From CAYVFC01 sp964450715 (GTDB taxonomy: Bacteria; Myxococcota_A; Polyangia; Polyangiales; JAFGIB01), in assembly GCA_964450715.1 (NCBI GenBank), contig CAYVFC010000075.1:1-39967 (forward strand): a stretch of DNA of 39,967 bases, given 5' to 3'. Position numbers and translations under genes: made by a program. The notes beneath the pieces are model-generated. The model was not told where the DNA came from, did no database searches, and saw nothing but the letters and a program-made list of their open reading frames with translations. Positions 1 through 8,894 of this stretch are shown one piece after another (positions within the stretch are counted from its first letter, which is position 1; every line of letters starts with the position of its first letter).

Positions 1-70
1 CCGCCCGCGCCCCCGCCCCGCCCCCCCCCCCCGCGCCGGGCCCGCTGCCCCTGAAGAGTCGAATAACTAG
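1..70. other. C-rich low-complexity tract, possible end of an upstream gene
   Basis: The first 33 bases are almost only C and G, with a run of 13 C's. One plus-strand frame (from base 2) reads as a Pro/Ala/Arg-rich tail that ends at a TAG at 68-70. This could be the C-terminus of a gene that starts outside the window, but two other frames are also open for part of the tract. Homopolymer runs like this are prone to assembly error. I do not call a gene. Confidence 0.3.
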
Positions 71-125
71 AGGTGATACGGGGCGAACAGTCGCCCCCGC
101 GATTTGACTGCGGTACGCTGCACCC

Positions 126-1949
126 GTGAATCGAAACAGCACTTTACCTGCCGTTCCGCCGCGTGCCATCACGCTGGTGCTAGCGCTGTCGCTGTTCGGG
201 GTCCCCGTACTAGCCGGCGCCCAACAGGTCGAGAAGAGCGGCGAGAGCACCGCGACAACCGAGAGCAAGCCCGCGCCCGAGCCAGGCTCGGAACCCGGGT
301 CGGGCTCGGACCCGGCCGCGCCCGGTTCGAGTGAACCGCTGGCGGCGCCTTCCGCCGCGCCCGTCGACGAGGCGGAGCAGCAAGCGGACGCCGATCCGCC
401 GGCCGACGCGGAAGGCGAGCCGCCCGCGGCTGCGGAACGGCCGAGCGATGCCGCCGAGCCGGGAAACGAAGAGCAGGGCGAAGGGGTAGAGCCCGCGGCG
501 TCGACCGCAGCCGGGCCCGCGGGTGAATCGCGCCGGCCGGTACACACGACCGACCACAAGATCCTCTACTACCTGGAGCGGATCGTGGTGCGGGGAAACG
601 ACAAGACCGGGGACGGAGTCATCAAGCACTTCGTACCGCTCCGCCCCGGCGATCTGCTCGACGTCGAGGATCCGCTGATCGAAAGCATCCGTTGGCGTCT
701 GATGGGCACCGGCTGGTTCAACGAGGTCGCGCTCAGCCTGGAGCGCGGCTCGACCCGGGGCTGGGTCGTGCTGGTGATCGAGGTAGAGGAGCGCAACACG
801 CTGATCATCACTCGGGCGGTGGCCGGTCTGAGCCGCGCGGTGCGCAGCACCACCAGCGACGAGGTGGTCGAGCCCTACGCCGGTCTGGGAATAGCCGAGA
901 CAAACCTATTCGGACTGGGAAAGGGGATCTCCGTGGCCGGTGTCTACTCCGATCCCCAGCAGGGTCTGGATCTGCGCTACAGCGATCCCATGTTCCTGGG
1001 GTCCAGGCTCAGCCTCAACGCCGGCTTCTTCTACAACAACGCCCGCGACTTCTTCGGCTACGAGAATACCGTGGCCGATATCCCCTGCCCCGAACCGGAT
1101 CCCGAGGACCCGGAGCCGTGCGATCCGGACGTGCAGGCCAGGACCGCAGTGGTCATCTACGACCGCTTCGGGTTGAGCCTGGGCACCGGGCAGGATCTCA
1201 CCAGCACGCTTCGCTACACCCTGGACTGGAAGGGCGAGCTGGTAAAGGTAGAGAACAAGCCCATCGCCGCGTATACGGTACGGGGTACCCAGGAGGAGCC
1301 CATCGATTTCCACATCGACGACGAGTGGAGCCGGGTCTCCTCCATCGAGTTCGGCCTCATCTTCGATCGACGCGACGATCCGGCGCTGCCCTCGCGCGGG
1401 CAGCTGGCGCGCTTCAGCACTCGGGTGGGCACGGGGACGCTGGGAAGCGACTATGACTTTACCCGCTTCGAGGGCGCCTATCGTTTCTGGTACCCGCTGC
1501 CCTGGGGGCACGTGCTCGGTCCGGGCGCCTATCTCGGCATGGTCTTCGGTGACCCTCCCTTCTTTTACCGTTTCTATGCCTCGGATCTAAGCGACCTGGT
1601 TCCCTCGCGCGTGCTCGACCTCAACCTCGATCACCGCGGCCCGGCCGATCTGCTGAAGACCAGCATCGCCGCCATGCGCGCCGAAGATCTGGCCGGCCGT
1701 CTGGACGTGGAGTACCGGCTGCCGTTGCACCGCGGCGGCGCCGGAATACGGGGAGTAGACGCCTACGCGCGCGTGGGTCTGTACACGCTGGCGCGCCTGG
1801 AAGATGTGCGCATCGCCATCCCCGGTTACCAGGGGCTGGCGCGCGTGCCGGTCGATTTCACCTTTGATCTCGGGGTGCACGCCGATACCGCCATCGGCGT
1901 GTTCCAGTTCGGTTTTTCCAGCCTGGTTCGATCCCTACCTGACCTGTGA
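126..1949 (+). CDS. Omp85/BamA-family outer-membrane protein with one POTRA domain
   Basis: The protein has 607 aa and starts at a GTG. Residues 1-32 form a signal peptide ending in AGA before Gln33. A Pro/Glu/Ala-rich linker of about 100 residues follows. Residues about 145-230 look like one POTRA repeat (YLERIVVRGN, then a WFNEV segment and a VEVEER strand). The rest is a beta-rich barrel with D-x-R-x-D-P type turns (FDRRDDPALPSRG) and a DLGVHADTAIGVFQFGFS end, as in the BamA/TamA surface-antigen family. Canonical BamA has five POTRAs, so this is a shortened paralog rather than the main assembly factor. The stop overlaps the next start (GTGA), indicating an operon with DUF4390 and a histidine kinase. 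The start lacks a clear Shine-Dalgarno site, so its position is less certain. Cargo is unknown. Confidence 0.8.
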   Translation: MNRNSTLPAVPPRAITLVLALSLFGVPVLAGAQQVEKSGESTATTESKPAPEPGSEPGSGSDPAAPGSSEPLAAPSAAPVDEAEQQADADPPADAEGEPPAAAERPSDAAEPGNEEQGEGVEPAASTAAGPAGESRRPVHTTDHKILYYLERIVVRGNDKTGDGVIKHFVPLRPGDLLDVEDPLIESIRWRLMGTGWFNEVALSLERGSTRGWVVLVIEVEERNTLIITRAVAGLSRAVRSTTSDEVVEPYAGLGIAETNLFGLGKGISVAGVYSDPQQGLDLRYSDPMFLGSRLSLNAGFFYNNARDFFGYENTVADIPCPEPDPEDPEPCDPDVQARTAVVIYDRFGLSLGTGQDLTSTLRYTLDWKGELVKVENKPIAAYTVRGTQEEPIDFHIDDEWSRVSSIEFGLIFDRRDDPALPSRGQLARFSTRVGTGTLGSDYDFTRFEGAYRFWYPLPWGHVLGPGAYLGMVFGDPPFFYRFYASDLSDLVPSRVLDLNLDHRGPADLLKTSIAAMRAEDLAGRLDVEYRLPLHRGGAGIRGVDAYARVGLYTLARLEDVRIAIPGYQGLARVPVDFTFDLGVHADTAIGVFQFGFSSLVRSLPDL

Positions 1950-2596
1950 AGCGGCTCGCCCACATCGCTTGCGTTTTTTGGCTGCTGTTCTCGGTGGCCC
2001 TGCCCCGCGCTCGCTCGCAGCAGTTCGAGCAGGTCGAGACCCGCGTGGTCGAGGCGACCTGGTCCAAGGGCGCGCCCCGGGTCAGCTTCCCGCCGAAAGA
2101 AGCCAGCGATCGACGGGTGCGCAAGGCGCTCAACAGCGGCTTGCCGCAGACCATCGTCACCCGCGTCTATGCCTATTCCGAGAAAGGAGAGGCGCTGGCG
2201 CTTTCCGTGCGTTCTTGCCGGGTGGTCTACGACCTGTGGGAGGACCTGTACCGGGTTCAGCTGCAGACCGAGCGCAGGGCCAGCACGCGGGTGTTGCGAA
2301 CCATCGACGAGGTTAGACGTTCCTGTCTGAGCGTCGAACACATGCAGCTGGGCGCTTCGGACGACTACCGGAATCAGCGCGGTCGGCGCATCTACTTCGC
2401 AGCCCTCATCGAGGTCAATCCGCTCTCCGAGAAGACCGTTGAGCGCATCCGGCGCTGGCTGGCGCGCCCCACGGGAAGCGATAGCCTCTCCCGCGACTCG
2501 TTTTTCGGTTCGTTCGTCAGTATCTTCGTCAACCGGCGCATCGGCTCGGCCGAGCGCGTCTTCCGCTTCCGCTCGCGGCTGGTCAGGGTGCCGTGA
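1946..2596 (+). CDS. DUF4390 domain-containing secreted protein
   Basis: The protein has 216 aa with a GTG start that overlaps the preceding stop by four bases (GTGA). The N-terminus has a Sec signal peptide (hydrophobic residues about 5-20, cut near ARS-QQ). The remainder matches the DUF4390 pattern as I know it: a central L-Y-R-V-Q-L region and an ending of the type FGSFVSIFVN, AERVFRFRS. The function of this family is not known; in Betaproteobacteria such genes often lie just before an NtrY-like sensor kinase, which is also the order here. The next start again overlaps the stop (GTGA at 2593), so the three genes are probably translationally coupled. I infer a periplasmic partner or input protein for the downstream kinase. 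Confidence 0.75.
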   Translation: MKRLAHIACVFWLLFSVALPRARSQQFEQVETRVVEATWSKGAPRVSFPPKEASDRRVRKALNSGLPQTIVTRVYAYSEKGEALALSVRSCRVVYDLWEDLYRVQLQTERRASTRVLRTIDEVRRSCLSVEHMQLGASDDYRNQRGRRIYFAALIEVNPLSEKTVERIRRWLARPTGSDSLSRDSFFGSFVSIFVNRRIGSAERVFRFRSRLVRVP

Positions 2597-4173
2597 CGCG
2601 GTTGAGCCGATTCGAGAAGCGAATCCTGATCGCCATGGTGGCCGTTGCCGTGGTGCCGCTGGTGGGAACGCTTTTTCTGGGTCGGATGGTGCTAAGGGAG
2701 GCCTACCAGGTCGGGGTGAACCAGCGGGTGCGCGACGAGCTGGAAAGGGGGCTCGAGAGCTTTCGGCAGAACATCGTCTCGCTACGGCAGGGCGCCGAGC
2801 GGATGGCCGATGCCATTGCCAACGACTGGGCGCTTCACCAGGCCGTCGAGCAACAGGACCGCGAGGCGCTGCAGAAAAGGCTCGGCCAGCTGTTGGCTCG
2901 CAACCAGCGGGTGGCCGAGATCGCGGTACGCGACGGCGAGCAGGGCCGGGGTCAAGTCTTGGGCAGCGTCGTCAGCGCGGAACGTACGGAGCGCTCCGGG
3001 ACGCGGTCGCTCGAGCTCACCCGCGAGGTCGTTTCACCGGAGCGGCCGACGCTGGTGGCGGTCACCGTGGTCACCGATTCAGCGCCGTTCGAGCAGTACC
3101 AGCGCGCCGGGGAGCTGGTAGAGGTCTACTCCCGGCTGGAATCGAGCAGCTATTATGTGTCCAACGTCTTCCTGGCGGTCTTCGTCGGCTTCCTGCTCAG
3201 CGTGATCGGAGCGGCACTGGTGGTGGGGATGGTGATCTCCAGGCGGGTGACGCGCCGGGTCAACATGCTGGCCGAGGCCACTTCCCGCGTGGGCTCGGGC
3301 GACCTGTCCGTGGAGCTGCCCGCGGACTCGAAGGACGAGATCGGCGATCTCACCCGGGCGTTCAACGAGATGGTGCGCGACATCCGCGAATCGAGAAACC
3401 GGATCGAGTACCTACAGCGCATCTCCGCCTGGCAGGAGTTCGCGCGCCGGCTCGCTCACGAGATCAAGAACCCGCTCACCCCCATCCAGCTAGCCATGCA
3501 GGAGGTTCATCAGGGCTACAAGGGCGACGACGAGCGATACCGGCGGCGGCTACAGGAGGCTGCCGACATTGTCGAGGAGGAGATCGCCACCCTGCGGCGC
3601 CTGGTCGGAGAGTTCAGCAAGTTCGCGCGCCTGCCCGAGGTACGACTGCAGCAGGCCGATCTCAACGACGTACTACGGGACTGCGTGCGGAGCACCGTGG
3701 GCGTTGACGAGGAGACGAACGGGAAAGAAGCCGTAGAGCTCGAGATAGCCGTAGAGCTCGAGCCCAGCCCGTCGCCGCTACCGGTACGGGTCGATGCGAT
3801 GATGTTCAAGCGCTGTATCGACAACCTGGTGCGAAATTCGAGACAGGCGATCGCGTCCGGGCAGAAGCACTCGAGACAAGGAGCAGACGGCCAGGAAAGA
3901 GATCCGTCAGTTCCCGGTTCGAACATGATACATATCGGAACCTATGAGTCTTCGGGATGGGCGGTTCTCGAAATCAATGACAGTGGTCCTGGAATAACAC
4001 AGTCTGAAAGGAATCGCGTCTTTGATCCGTACTTCACCACGAAAAGCGAAGGCAGTGGCCTGGGTCTGGCCATCGTCAAGAAAGTGGTACTGGAGCACCG
4101 AGGCGAGATAGAGTGCGATCAGAGCAGGCTGGGAGGCGCATCGTTCCGCATCAGGCTGCCCTTGAACCGGTAG
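2593..4173 (+). CDS. NtrY-like membrane sensor histidine kinase
   Basis: The protein has 526 aa. A first membrane helix lies at about residues 12-32, a periplasmic region at about 33-190, and a second helix near 193-215. A HAMP segment follows (RRVTRRVNML, then DEIGDLTRAFNEMV). The HisKA box is HEIKNPLTP with phospho-acceptor His289. The ATPase domain shows the N box (DNLVRNSRQA, near 410), the G1 box DSGPGI (near 463) and the G2 box GSGLGLAIVKK. This layout and the IKNPLTPIQLA sequence are typical of NtrY-type kinases. No receiver gene of the NtrX class follows, so the partner is not encoded here. A 25-30 residue polar insert lies between the N and G1 boxes, where base composition turns locally more A/T-rich. 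The GTG start overlaps the DUF4390 stop. I infer that it senses an envelope state connected with the Omp85 protein. Confidence 0.88.
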   Translation: MTRLSRFEKRILIAMVAVAVVPLVGTLFLGRMVLREAYQVGVNQRVRDELERGLESFRQNIVSLRQGAERMADAIANDWALHQAVEQQDREALQKRLGQLLARNQRVAEIAVRDGEQGRGQVLGSVVSAERTERSGTRSLELTREVVSPERPTLVAVTVVTDSAPFEQYQRAGELVEVYSRLESSSYYVSNVFLAVFVGFLLSVIGAALVVGMVISRRVTRRVNMLAEATSRVGSGDLSVELPADSKDEIGDLTRAFNEMVRDIRESRNRIEYLQRISAWQEFARRLAHEIKNPLTPIQLAMQEVHQGYKGDDERYRRRLQEAADIVEEEIATLRRLVGEFSKFARLPEVRLQQADLNDVLRDCVRSTVGVDEETNGKEAVELEIAVELEPSPSPLPVRVDAMMFKRCIDNLVRNSRQAIASGQKHSRQGADGQERDPSVPGSNMIHIGTYESSGWAVLEINDSGPGITQSERNRVFDPYFTTKSEGSGLGLAIVKKVVLEHRGEIECDQSRLGGASFRIRLPLNR

Positions 4174-4209
4174 CGAACCGGCTCCGGTCAGCGCGAAACC
4201 GTTAAACCT

Positions 4210-4239
4210 TTGACACCATTACGGCTTTTTTGATATTTT
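4210..4239 (+). promoter_or_regulatory. Candidate sigma-70 promoter for the Fic-domain gene
   Basis: A perfect TTGACA (4210-4215) is followed after 18 bases by TATTTT (4234-4239), four of six matches to the -10 consensus. It lies in an unusually AT-rich stretch between the kinase stop and the Fic gene, about 80 bases before the start. The stretch also has a small inverted repeat, ACCGT and ACGGT around a T-run near 4242-4257, which could instead be a weak hairpin. Confidence 0.42.
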
Positions 4240-4317
4240 CCACCGTTTTTTCACGGTAGTCGGTCCTGGGAGGCGGTCACATGGCCGCTGCTCACAATCG
4301 AGTGGAGGATGAATTCG

Positions 4318-5091
4318 ATGCGAATGCCGAAGAGCGGAAGCATCGAAGAGAAGCTTGAAAAGCTTCACGAGCTCGAGGCGAAGACCGACGCTTCGATCGT
4401 AGAAGACTTCCACCAGCGGGTCGATATCTCGTGGATCTATCACGACGGCGCGCTCGAGGGAGACGTCTACGACGCCAGGGAGATCGAGACGGCGCTCGGC
4501 GACGACCAGGGGGTCGATAAGGCCTTGATGCCCATGTACGACGAGATCCGCAACCACCGGGCTGCCATAGAGCTCGTGCGCGAGATGTCGGGCAGGAAGC
4601 GCCTCAAGATCACCCTCGATCTCATCAAGCAGATCTACTTGGTGCTCGAGCCCGAGGAGTCGGAAGGCAAGGGGGCGCTCAAGTACCGCAAGGAGATGCC
4701 GCTTCACCGGGTCTACTTCCACGAGATCTCGCAACCCAACAAGATCTCGTACCGTATGCGCCAGCTGGTGCACTGGGTCTCCAGCAACGAGACCAAGCGG
4801 CAGATCCATCCGGTCAGGCGGGCGTCCAGGGCGCACGCTACCTTGCTGCGCATCTACCCCTTTCCCAAGCACAACGGAAAGCTGGCCCGATTGCTGATGA
4901 ACGTGATACTGCTGCGCGAGGGCTATCCGCCCGCCATTGTCCATTCCACGGACCGACAGCGGTACTACGAGGCTCTTCGCGTCTCCGACGAGGAGGTATC
5001 ATACGTCGTACACGAGGCGCTTTCGAACTCGATAGAGAGCGCCTTGCGTTTCTTCTACAGGCTACACGGAATAAAAGAGCCCGGGACCTGA
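4318..5091 (+). CDS. Fic-domain-like protein with altered catalytic motif
   Basis: The protein has 257 aa. ATG at 4318 is preferred because GGAGG at 4304-4308 sits nine bases upstream; an ATG at 4309 directly abuts it. The Fic core is normally H-P-F-x-(D/E)-G-N-G-(R/K)-x-x-R. Here it reads YPFPKHNGKLARLLMN: Tyr180 stands at the catalytic His, Lys184/His185 at the acidic-Gly pair and Lys188 at the common Arg, while Asn186, Gly187 and Arg191 are kept. The N-terminal HDGALEGDVYD segment resembles the S/T-x-x-x-E-G inhibitory helix of class II Fic proteins, with Asp at the Ser/Thr position. Fic enzymes transfer AMP or related groups from nucleotides to target hydroxyls and need the His as base. 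This one may be inactive, act differently, or serve as a binding domain. No antitoxin-like gene is next to it. Confidence 0.72.
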   Translation: MRMPKSGSIEEKLEKLHELEAKTDASIVEDFHQRVDISWIYHDGALEGDVYDAREIETALGDDQGVDKALMPMYDEIRNHRAAIELVREMSGRKRLKITLDLIKQIYLVLEPEESEGKGALKYRKEMPLHRVYFHEISQPNKISYRMRQLVHWVSSNETKRQIHPVRRASRAHATLLRIYPFPKHNGKLARLLMNVILLREGYPPAIVHSTDRQRYYEALRVSDEEVSYVVHEALSNSIESALRFFYRLHGIKEPGT

Positions 5092-5121
5092 CCGGGTTCG
5101 GTTAACCATCGCCGGATTGAG

Positions 5122-6987
5122 ATGCGATTTCGAGCTCGACGGGCAGTCGTCCTGGTGTCTGTCGCTGCAGTGGGATTTTGCGCGGTCTTTTCGACATTCG
5201 CTCTGGCGCGGTTTGTGACCTTTCACAACCAGACCTTTGACCTGGCCTTCTACGCCCGTATGGCCTGGGGTCTGGTGCGCGCGAACTGGTGGGATCCCAT
5301 CCTCAACGCGCACTTCTTAGGCCTGCACCTGTCGTGGGTGATGGCGCCGCTCGGCGCGCTCGGCTCTGTTTTCGGAACCGTACCCGTTCTGCTGGTGGCG
5401 CAGGCAGCGGCAGTGTGTGCGGTCTGCTGGCCGCTGTACCGGATCGGGTCGCGCCGGGCCGGGGAGCTCGGCGGCTTGTTGGTACCGGCCGTCTGGTTGC
5501 TTTACCCCAACCTCGGCCACGTGTGCACCTACGAGTTTCATCCGGGTAACCTGGCGCTGCTGCCCCTGGTCCTGGCCATGGACCGCCTCGAAGCGGGGCA
5601 GACGCATGCGCTCGGCTGGCTGGTCGTCGCCGTGGTCGCCTGTCGAGCCGATCTCACCACCGTAACCTTCCTGTTGGGAGTCCTCGTTTTCTGGCAGGGA
5701 GGCGAGCGAACAAGGCCAGGTCTCTGGATCGCGGTCTTGTCCCTGCTCTATCTCGCCGTCTTCGTCCTGGTGCTGGTTCCCTTTCTCGGCCCCAAGCAGG
5801 GCAGCCTGAGCCTGCACTTCGGCAAGTGGGGATCCGGGCCGCTCGAGATGGCCGCAAACCTCCTGTTCTCCCCTCTCGTCGTGTTCGAGCACCTTGCCGA
5901 GCCGAAGCGGTTGCTCTACCTGCCCAAGCTGTTGGCCCCCCTTCTGTTCTTGCCGTTGCTCGCACCCAGATGGTTGCTGCTGGCCCTGCCCCAGCTGATG
6001 GTCAACCTGCTGTCGGATTTCCCTACCAGCACGGATATGGATTGCCACTACACGACGCCCATCGTGCCCGTGCTGGCGGTGGCCACGGCCGACGCGCTGG
6101 GACGGTTGCGCGAACGCGGGCTGTCCAGGCTCATCGCGCCGCCGCTGGCCGCGGCCGCGCTCGGCGCCAACCTTTTCTGGGGTGGTATGCCCTGGTCGCT
6201 CGACCACGATTCCGATAGCTTCAAGATCGACGAGCACACGCGCAGCGGCCGGGCCATCGCCTCGCAGGTGCCGCCGCGAGCATCGGTCCAGGCGCCTTAC
6301 AGGCTCATGCCGCACCTGGCCGAGCGCGAAGGCATCTACCGCGCGCCCCCGCCCGACCGCAATGCCGACTACGCGGTGCTGGACCTGAGCCACCGCCGCA
6401 GGTACAGGCACCGGGAGACGCTACTCAGGACCAGCGAGGAGCCGAACGCCCGCAACTGGCTCTCGCGGCCCGATTATGGGCTGATAGCAGCCGAGGGCGA
6501 CCTGGTTCTGCTGAAACGCGGTGCAGATCCGCGCCAGGGACCGGGCGGCCGGTATCTGGTGGGCAGCGCCGGGCAGAGCCGGGGAGAGTTTCTGACCGAC
6601 TGCCTGCGGATCATCGAGGCACGGTTGTGGGACGATGCGGTCTGCGTCGATCTCGCCGTCGGCGGCCCCTGTCCCAGAGACCTGGCCCTGCGCCTCTGCT
6701 CGGCCCCGGTCACCAGCCGTTCGGATACCGTTCGCGATCGGCTCGCGTTCAACCCGGACGGCTCGCCGCGACCGGGTCACCGGGTGGATCTGTTCTTCGA
6801 CGGTCTGCTCTCACCGGTTCACCTGCGAGCCGGAGACCGGGTGCGCACTTGCCACGCGCTTGAAGCGTACGAGCGCCGGGCGGTACTCGACCAAGGCCTT
6901 TACCTGGGTACGGTGCGCAGCAGCGGCGCCAGGCCCGAGCCCACCGATCCCTGGACAGTGCGCGTGCCCCTATCGCCGTCGCGATAG
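5122..6987 (+). CDS. DUF2079 multi-pass membrane protein
   Basis: The protein has 621 aa and begins 30 bases after the Fic-like gene. The first helix covers about residues 9-30, and the motif NQTFDLAFYARMAWG follows at once. That F-D-L-x-x-x-x-Q/R-x-x-W pattern near a first helix, with a later H-F-L-G-L-H segment, is the hallmark of DUF2079 proteins, which resemble GT-C glycosyltransferases in membrane layout. About ten hydrophobic segments follow up to residue 360. Residues about 365-621 are soluble, Arg-rich and probably outside the membrane. A conserved-looking YEFHPGN sits near residue 140. Substrate is unknown; a role in surface glycan or polymer assembly is inferred only from the fold class. 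Confidence 0.75.
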   Translation: MRFRARRAVVLVSVAAVGFCAVFSTFALARFVTFHNQTFDLAFYARMAWGLVRANWWDPILNAHFLGLHLSWVMAPLGALGSVFGTVPVLLVAQAAAVCAVCWPLYRIGSRRAGELGGLLVPAVWLLYPNLGHVCTYEFHPGNLALLPLVLAMDRLEAGQTHALGWLVVAVVACRADLTTVTFLLGVLVFWQGGERTRPGLWIAVLSLLYLAVFVLVLVPFLGPKQGSLSLHFGKWGSGPLEMAANLLFSPLVVFEHLAEPKRLLYLPKLLAPLLFLPLLAPRWLLLALPQLMVNLLSDFPTSTDMDCHYTTPIVPVLAVATADALGRLRERGLSRLIAPPLAAAALGANLFWGGMPWSLDHDSDSFKIDEHTRSGRAIASQVPPRASVQAPYRLMPHLAEREGIYRAPPPDRNADYAVLDLSHRRRYRHRETLLRTSEEPNARNWLSRPDYGLIAAEGDLVLLKRGADPRQGPGGRYLVGSAGQSRGEFLTDCLRIIEARLWDDAVCVDLAVGGPCPRDLALRLCSAPVTSRSDTVRDRLAFNPDGSPRPGHRVDLFFDGLLSPVHLRAGDRVRTCHALEAYERRAVLDQGLYLGTVRSSGARPEPTDPWTVRVPLSPSR

Positions 6988-7830
6988 GATCCCGTACAGC
7001 TCGGGCCTTCTTCCCTCGATCAACCCGAACCACCGGCGGTAGCGCCGCGCCTCGACCAGATCGATCCGAGCCGTGATCACGCCCTGTTGCCCGCGCCCGA
7101 GCTCTGCCAGCTTCTCGCCCCTGTGGTCGCAGATGAAGGAGCGGCCGTAGAACACCTGCCCGTCCTCGTCGCCCGTCCGATTGGCTGCGGCCAGCGGTAG
7201 GCAGTTGGCAACCGCCTGCCCGATCATGACCCTCTGCCAGCTGCTGCTGGTGTCCAGTCCGGGCCGCTGTGGCTCCGAGCCGATGGCGCTGGGAAAGAGC
7301 AGCAGCTCGGCGCCGAGAAGCGTCAAGGCGCGCGAGGTCTCGGGAAACCACTGGTCCCAGCAGATGCCCGCGCCCAGGCGCGCGTACCGAGTAGCGAAGA
7401 CCTTGAAACCCTCGCGCGAGGGCGCGAAGTAGTATTTCTCGTAGTACCCCGGGCCGTCGGGTAGGTGGCTCTTGCGATAGACGCCCGCCAGGCTTCCGTC
7501 AGCGTCCAGCACGGCCACGCTGTTGTAGTATCTATCGCCCCGCTTTTCGAAAAACGAGACGGGCAGCACCACCTTGAGCTCGCTGGCCAGCCGGGACAGG
7601 ACCCGTACGGCGCGGCTCTGCTTTGCACCGCCGGCCAGGGCGAACGGCTTGCGGCTCTTGCGGCGCGGGAAGTAGCGGTGCTGGAACAGCTCGGGCAGCA
7701 GCACCACCCGAGCGCCCCGACCCGCGGCCTCGCGAACCAGGCGGCAGGCCCGGTCGAGGTTTATCCGGGCATCCTCCGCCATGCGGAGCTGGGCCACACC
7801 CACGACCAGATGGCTTCCGCGCTTTGCCAT
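6970..7830 (-). CDS. aguB: N-carbamoylputrescine amidase
   Basis: This nitrilase-superfamily enzyme hydrolyses N-carbamoylputrescine to putrescine, CO2 and ammonia. The catalytic triad is visible: Glu47 (LLPELF), Lys120 (YRKSHLPDGPGY) and Cys157 (GICWDQWFPE). The segments after Lys and around Cys match AguB closely, including FPSAIGSEP. The chosen start at 7830 gives 286 aa, lies eight bases after the aguA stop and has GGAG seven bases upstream; an upstream start at 7866 would overlap aguA and adds an unconserved leader. Together with aguA it forms the second step of the agmatine route. The last 18 bases overlap the end of the convergent DUF2079 gene. The enzyme is cytosolic. Confidence 0.93.
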   Translation of the reverse strand: MAKRGSHLVVGVAQLRMAEDARINLDRACRLVREAAGRGARVVLLPELFQHRYFPRRKSRKPFALAGGAKQSRAVRVLSRLASELKVVLPVSFFEKRGDRYYNSVAVLDADGSLAGVYRKSHLPDGPGYYEKYYFAPSREGFKVFATRYARLGAGICWDQWFPETSRALTLLGAELLLFPSAIGSEPQRPGLDTSSSWQRVMIGQAVANCLPLAAANRTGDEDGQVFYGRSFICDHRGEKLAELGRGQQGVITARIDLVEARRYRRWFGLIEGRRPELYGILSRRR

Positions 7831-7838
7831 GCGCTCCG

Positions 7839-8894
7839 CTATAGAGGCTCGCCCAGCGTGATGCAATGAAACGCTCCGCCGCCTTGCAGTATGGCGCGGG
7901 CCGAGAGCCCCTTGGTGAGCCGGTCGGGGAACGCGCGGGCGACGGCTTCGACCGCCTGCTCATCGCGATCCGATCCATAGGTCGGCACCACCACGGTGCG
8001 GTTGCCGAGATAGTAGTTCAGGTAGCTGGCCGGAAGCGCGTTTCCGCGGTCGTCCCTTACCAGACCGGGAGAGGGGATGCGCACGAGCTCGAGCTTGCGG
8101 CCGCGGGCGTCGGTGAAATCCGCGAGCTGCCGACAAACCTTTTGCAGGATGGCGGCGTTGGGATCGCCGTGCTCGGTCGGCTGCATGCACATGACCCTGC
8201 CGGGCGCGATGAACCGAGCCAGCGTGTCCACGTGTCCGTCGGTGTGGTCGTTTTTGAGCGAGCCGCTCAGCCACAGCACGCGGCGGGCGCCGAGCATCCG
8301 CTGCAGAATCTCCTCCACCTGCGGCTGTTCCGCTCCTGGGTTGCGCGCCGGGTCGAGCAGACAGTCGCGCGCGGCGATGCAGCTGCCCTCGCCGTCCGCT
8401 TCCACCGCACCCCCCTCGAACACCAGATCGCAATCGAAGCGCTTCGAGGCCGTTATCTTCGCTATCTCGTGCGATACCCGCTCGTCGCCCGGATAGACAT
8501 AGCGCCCGCCCCAGCCGTTGAAGGCGAAACAGGCGCAGGCCAGCTCTCCGTCACCGGTTTTCAGGAAGACCGGCCCGGTGTCGCGTAGCCAGATATCCCC
8601 GTATTGCGTTCGGTGATACCGGGCCGGGGTCTTGCCCAGCGCCCGGCGAGCCTGCTGCTCCTGCACCTCGTCCTGTACCAATATCTCCAGTTGTTCGCCC
8701 TCTCCAGCAGGCCCGGCGATGGCCGCGCACAGGTCGGCGAGCTCGATCCGGGCCTGCTGTAAGTGGCTGCCCCAGAGCTCCTCGCCCGGCGGCGGCCAGG
8801 CCAGCCAGCAGGCCCGGCGGGGAGACCACTCCGCCGGCTGGCGGTACCCCGCCTGGTGCGGCCGTGTTCGGCTGTTCGTGGCTGCTGCTCGCAC
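7839..8894 (-). CDS. aguA: Agmatine deiminase
   Basis: The protein has 351 aa from a GTG start. Agmatine deiminase (guanidino-modifying family) converts agmatine to N-carbamoylputrescine and ammonia. The expected landmarks are present: QPAEWSPRRACWLAWP near the start, GDIWLRDTGPVF, FNGWGG, FEGGAVEADGEG, NDHTDGHVDTLARF, and the catalytic GGGAFHCIT with Cys344 just before the C-terminus. It is transcribed before aguB with eight bases between aguB's start and the aguA stop, so the pair is an operon for polyamine synthesis. No arginine decarboxylase is in the window, so agmatine must be made elsewhere or imported. The GTG start has no clear Shine-Dalgarno sequence; the first 15 residues are therefore less certain. 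Confidence 0.94.
   Translation of the reverse strand: MRAAATNSRTRPHQAGYRQPAEWSPRRACWLAWPPPGEELWGSHLQQARIELADLCAAIAGPAGEGEQLEILVQDEVQEQQARRALGKTPARYHRTQYGDIWLRDTGPVFLKTGDGELACACFAFNGWGGRYVYPGDERVSHEIAKITASKRFDCDLVFEGGAVEADGEGSCIAARDCLLDPARNPGAEQPQVEEILQRMLGARRVLWLSGSLKNDHTDGHVDTLARFIAPGRVMCMQPTEHGDPNAAILQKVCRQLADFTDARGRKLELVRIPSPGLVRDDRGNALPASYLNYYLGNRTVVVPTYGSDRDEQAVEAVARAFPDRLTKGLSARAILQGGGAFHCITLGEPL

Noticed and set aside
5317..6411. Minus-strand 364-codon frame
   Set aside because: It is opposite the DUF2079 gene and is Gln/Arg/Gly-rich without motifs.
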